This document shows positions 61,710-64,000 of a stretch of 64,000 nucleotides of DNA, one piece after another; position 1 is the first letter of the stretch, and each line of letters opens with the position of its first letter. Source of the DNA: Nemopilema nomurai. Its lineage: Eukaryota; Cnidaria; Scyphozoa; Rhizostomeae; Rhizostomatidae. The stretch covers positions 1,116,001 to 1,180,000 of the forward strand of contig ML133394.1 of assembly GCA_003864495.1 (NCBI GenBank), read 5' to 3'. The position numbers and the translations under genes were made by a program. The notes beneath the pieces were generated by a model that saw only the letters and a program-made list of their open reading frames with translations, had not been told where the DNA came from and did not search any database.

Positions 61710-64000
61710 AGAAGTCTAAAACTTCTACTCAATCCTTCGCAATTAGACGTCTCAATTTGAAAGAAGAAAATGTGATTTATGCTGGCATAGGAGGTCTTCG
61801 AAGCAACCAAGTGATCCAGAAGCATGCAAAAATAATCAATAAAACCATCAATAACGTTGATGAAGTCATCCTGCATTTAGGTAGCGATGACATTTCTTAA
61901 GGAGCATCAACACAATCGATAGTAGCCAACATAGACAACCCTTGCAAGAAACAGAAGCAAAAGAACCCAAATCTAAGTATATCTGTATCTTCGATATTTC
62001 TACAGACGTACAACTCACCCTTGAATATAAATATTATAGAAGCTAATGAAGCCTTGAGGCGGTACTATCTCACTCAGGGCTACGATTTCATAAGCCATGG
62101 TAATATTGCATTCAAGCATTTACTACCTGATGGCATGCATCTTAGCCCTGATGGGTACCGCCTCTTTGTGTTTCAATTTACATTAGCGACTCTATAAGAT
62201 TTAAAACAAGGTATGATGTCCCAATAGAAGATCTTAAGCTTAACTGTCTTGAGATTGAACCACCTAAATGTAAACCATTCCTCATTGCTGCCTGGTATAG
62301 GCCCCATTGGCCTTTGAAAAGCTGGAAAAGGCTCTCACCTTTCTGGACAAAGAAGACAAGGAAATAATCTTTCTTGGGGATACAGATTGTGATCTCACAG
62401 CAATAACAGGTGACCTGCCTATAGATAATGATGCCAGGCATATGGAGAATATCTATGGGCTCTTCAGCTTCAAACAGCTTATAGAGGAGCCAACTGGTGA
62501 AATCAGGAGTGCATGAAGTTTCTTTGAGCGATCACTACCTGGTTTACTGTATGCGAAAATTTAATGGCGCTATAAAAAAAGGCCACAAAGTGTTCAAAAC
62601 CCGCAAAATGATGACTTTCAATGAAGATGCATTCCTGGCCGATGTTTCTGGCATATGTTGAGAGCGGATGCTCAATGGTACTGATGCTATGAATTTCCTT
62701 CCTTGTCAACAACTGGTCAAGCTTATTTTCTCTGATTATAGACAAGCATGCTCCAATAGCTAAATTGCACGTCTCTGAGGAATTTTGCCCTTGGATAGAT
62801 AAGGACCTAAGAAAACTTATGCAGACCAGGGACTGGCTTAAGAAAGCTGCAAATAAAAGAAAGTCCCCAAGCCTTATGGACTTATACATCAAATTCGTAG
62901 TAAGATTAATACCTTGAATGTCCTGCTTAAAAAGGATTACAACACTAGTAAGGTATCTGCTTGTCAAGGCAACATGAAAAATCTTGTAAAACAATTAATG
63001 AACTGCTCAACAAGAGGTCCAAATCGAGTAACATAGACTGTCTTAAAGAAATGAATACAGAAAATGTTCACAAAGAGGAAATTTCCAATATAATGAACAG
63101 ATTCTTTCGTTCTGTAGGATCTTGACGACCAAATTGATCCAGCTCCAAATCCCCTCCTTTCCGGTGACTACGAAGTTAACCAGAATAAGGCAAGATTTCA
63201 CTTCAGGACCATTGAGGTTCAAGAAGTCAGGGATGCATTTTCCACAGTTAAAACTGCAAAGAGCTTTGGGATTGACAAAATCTTTAGCTACTTTCTGAAG
63301 CTAGCAGTTCCTTTTATTGAAAACTCGCTTGCTTATTTGTTTAATACATCAATTGAAACAAGTCAGTTTCCCGACTCGTGGAAAGTAGCTAGAGTCATCC
63401 CTGTTTTCAAAGATGGAGATAGGACTGATAAGTCTAATTATCGACCAATGTCAGTCTTACCAGTCATCTCAAGGCTCTTTGAAAAACTTGTGACCAATCA
63501 ATTGTACTAACACATGGACTTGACTCGGAGACCGGGGAGATAGGGATTGGTGTTCCACAAGGCTCATGTCTTGGGCCTTTACTTTTTCTTATCGATATCA
63601 ATGACCTCCCGCTGGCTGTCCAAGGTTCCACTGTTTCTAATCTCATAATTTGACTCAGCTGAATGAGGCTCTTAACAATGATCTTAAGCAATTAGACACA
63701 TGGCTGAAAGGCAAAAAGCTTTCTTTAAATGTTGCAAAAACTCATGTCATGTTGGTTACCACAAAAAAGGAACATGGCACTCTCAAGAGTCAGAATGAAG
63801 ATTTGGAACTGAACATTTGTGGAAATGATCTCCAAATCATTCAAAAAACAAAATACCTTGGTGTACAAATTGACTGCTCTTTGGACTGGAAATATCAAAT
63901 CAAGGCGGTTTCTACCAAGGTTTCCAGGGTAGTAGACTTTTCGAAGCATGCTAAATCATTCCTACCAAGAGAATCTTTGAAAACACACTACACAGGTATT
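61710..64000 (+). mobile_element. Decayed CR1-like LINE: SGNH-esterase-like, endonuclease and RT parts (runs off the right edge)
   Basis: The domain order is that of an esterase-bearing non-LTR retrotransposon. About 61750-62190 gives an SGNH-hydrolase-like segment (AGIGGLRSNQVIQKHAK, HLGSDDIS, DGMHLSPDGYRLF). About 62185-62520 gives the second half of an AP-endonuclease (KPFLIAAWYRP, EIIFLGDTDCDLT). About 63200-64000 gives RT blocks (FPDSWKVARVIPVFKDGD, YRPMSVLPVISRLFEKLV, GVPQGSCLGPLLFLIDINDL, KTKYLGVQIDCSLDW). Stops and frame changes are frequent. Blocks are missing: the start of the endonuclease, the first catalytic Asp region of RT, and the YxDD segment (the frame stops after SNLII). The copy cannot be active. 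The 3' end lies beyond the window. Confidence 0.88.

Overview
This window looks like nuclear DNA from an intron-rich, AT-rich animal genome. A cnidarian, probably a stony coral or relative, fits best: conserved animal genes with many short exons, a CR1-type LINE carrying an esterase-like domain, tRNA-derived SINEs, and hAT-like and TTAA-type DNA transposons. The species cannot be fixed from the sequence. Almost every exon is shorter than 250 bp, so long ORFs are poor guides. I rebuilt the genes exon by exon, requiring GT/AG (once GC/AG) borders, matching intron phases and agreement with the known family.

Layout, left to right: the 5' end of a GDAP2-like macro-domain gene (minus, runs off the left edge); a spacer with a degenerate RT fragment and a GAGT/AAGT microsatellite split by a 688-bp hAT-like element; a complete 21-exon cytoplasmic-type tyrosyl-tRNA synthetase gene (minus); an 8-exon sorbitol dehydrogenase gene (minus) with a one-base frameshift in its last exon; an intronless canopy-2-like ER gene (plus), whose ATG is only 174 bp from the SORD ATG; a 13-exon CEP43/FOP centrosomal gene (minus), convergent with canopy; a spacer; a 5-exon transgelin/calponin-family gene (plus) with a perfect CArG box upstream; a 14-exon C11orf65/MFI-like IQ-motif gene (minus) with a 2.3-kb TTAA-flanked transposon in one intron; and a decayed LINE (plus) running off the right edge.

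The genes do not form a pathway. They are ordinary single-copy housekeeping, cytoskeletal, centrosomal and secretory-pathway genes. Points for a second look: a possible mitochondrial presequence plus leaky-scanning start on TyrRS, the SORD frameshift, the SORD/CNPY2 divergent promoter, the CArG box at a non-bilaterian transgelin gene, and a TTAA transposon carrying a cysteine-rich cassette that resembles the P2X7 C-terminal domain. I found no tRNA or rRNA gene, CRISPR array or bacterial-type operon.
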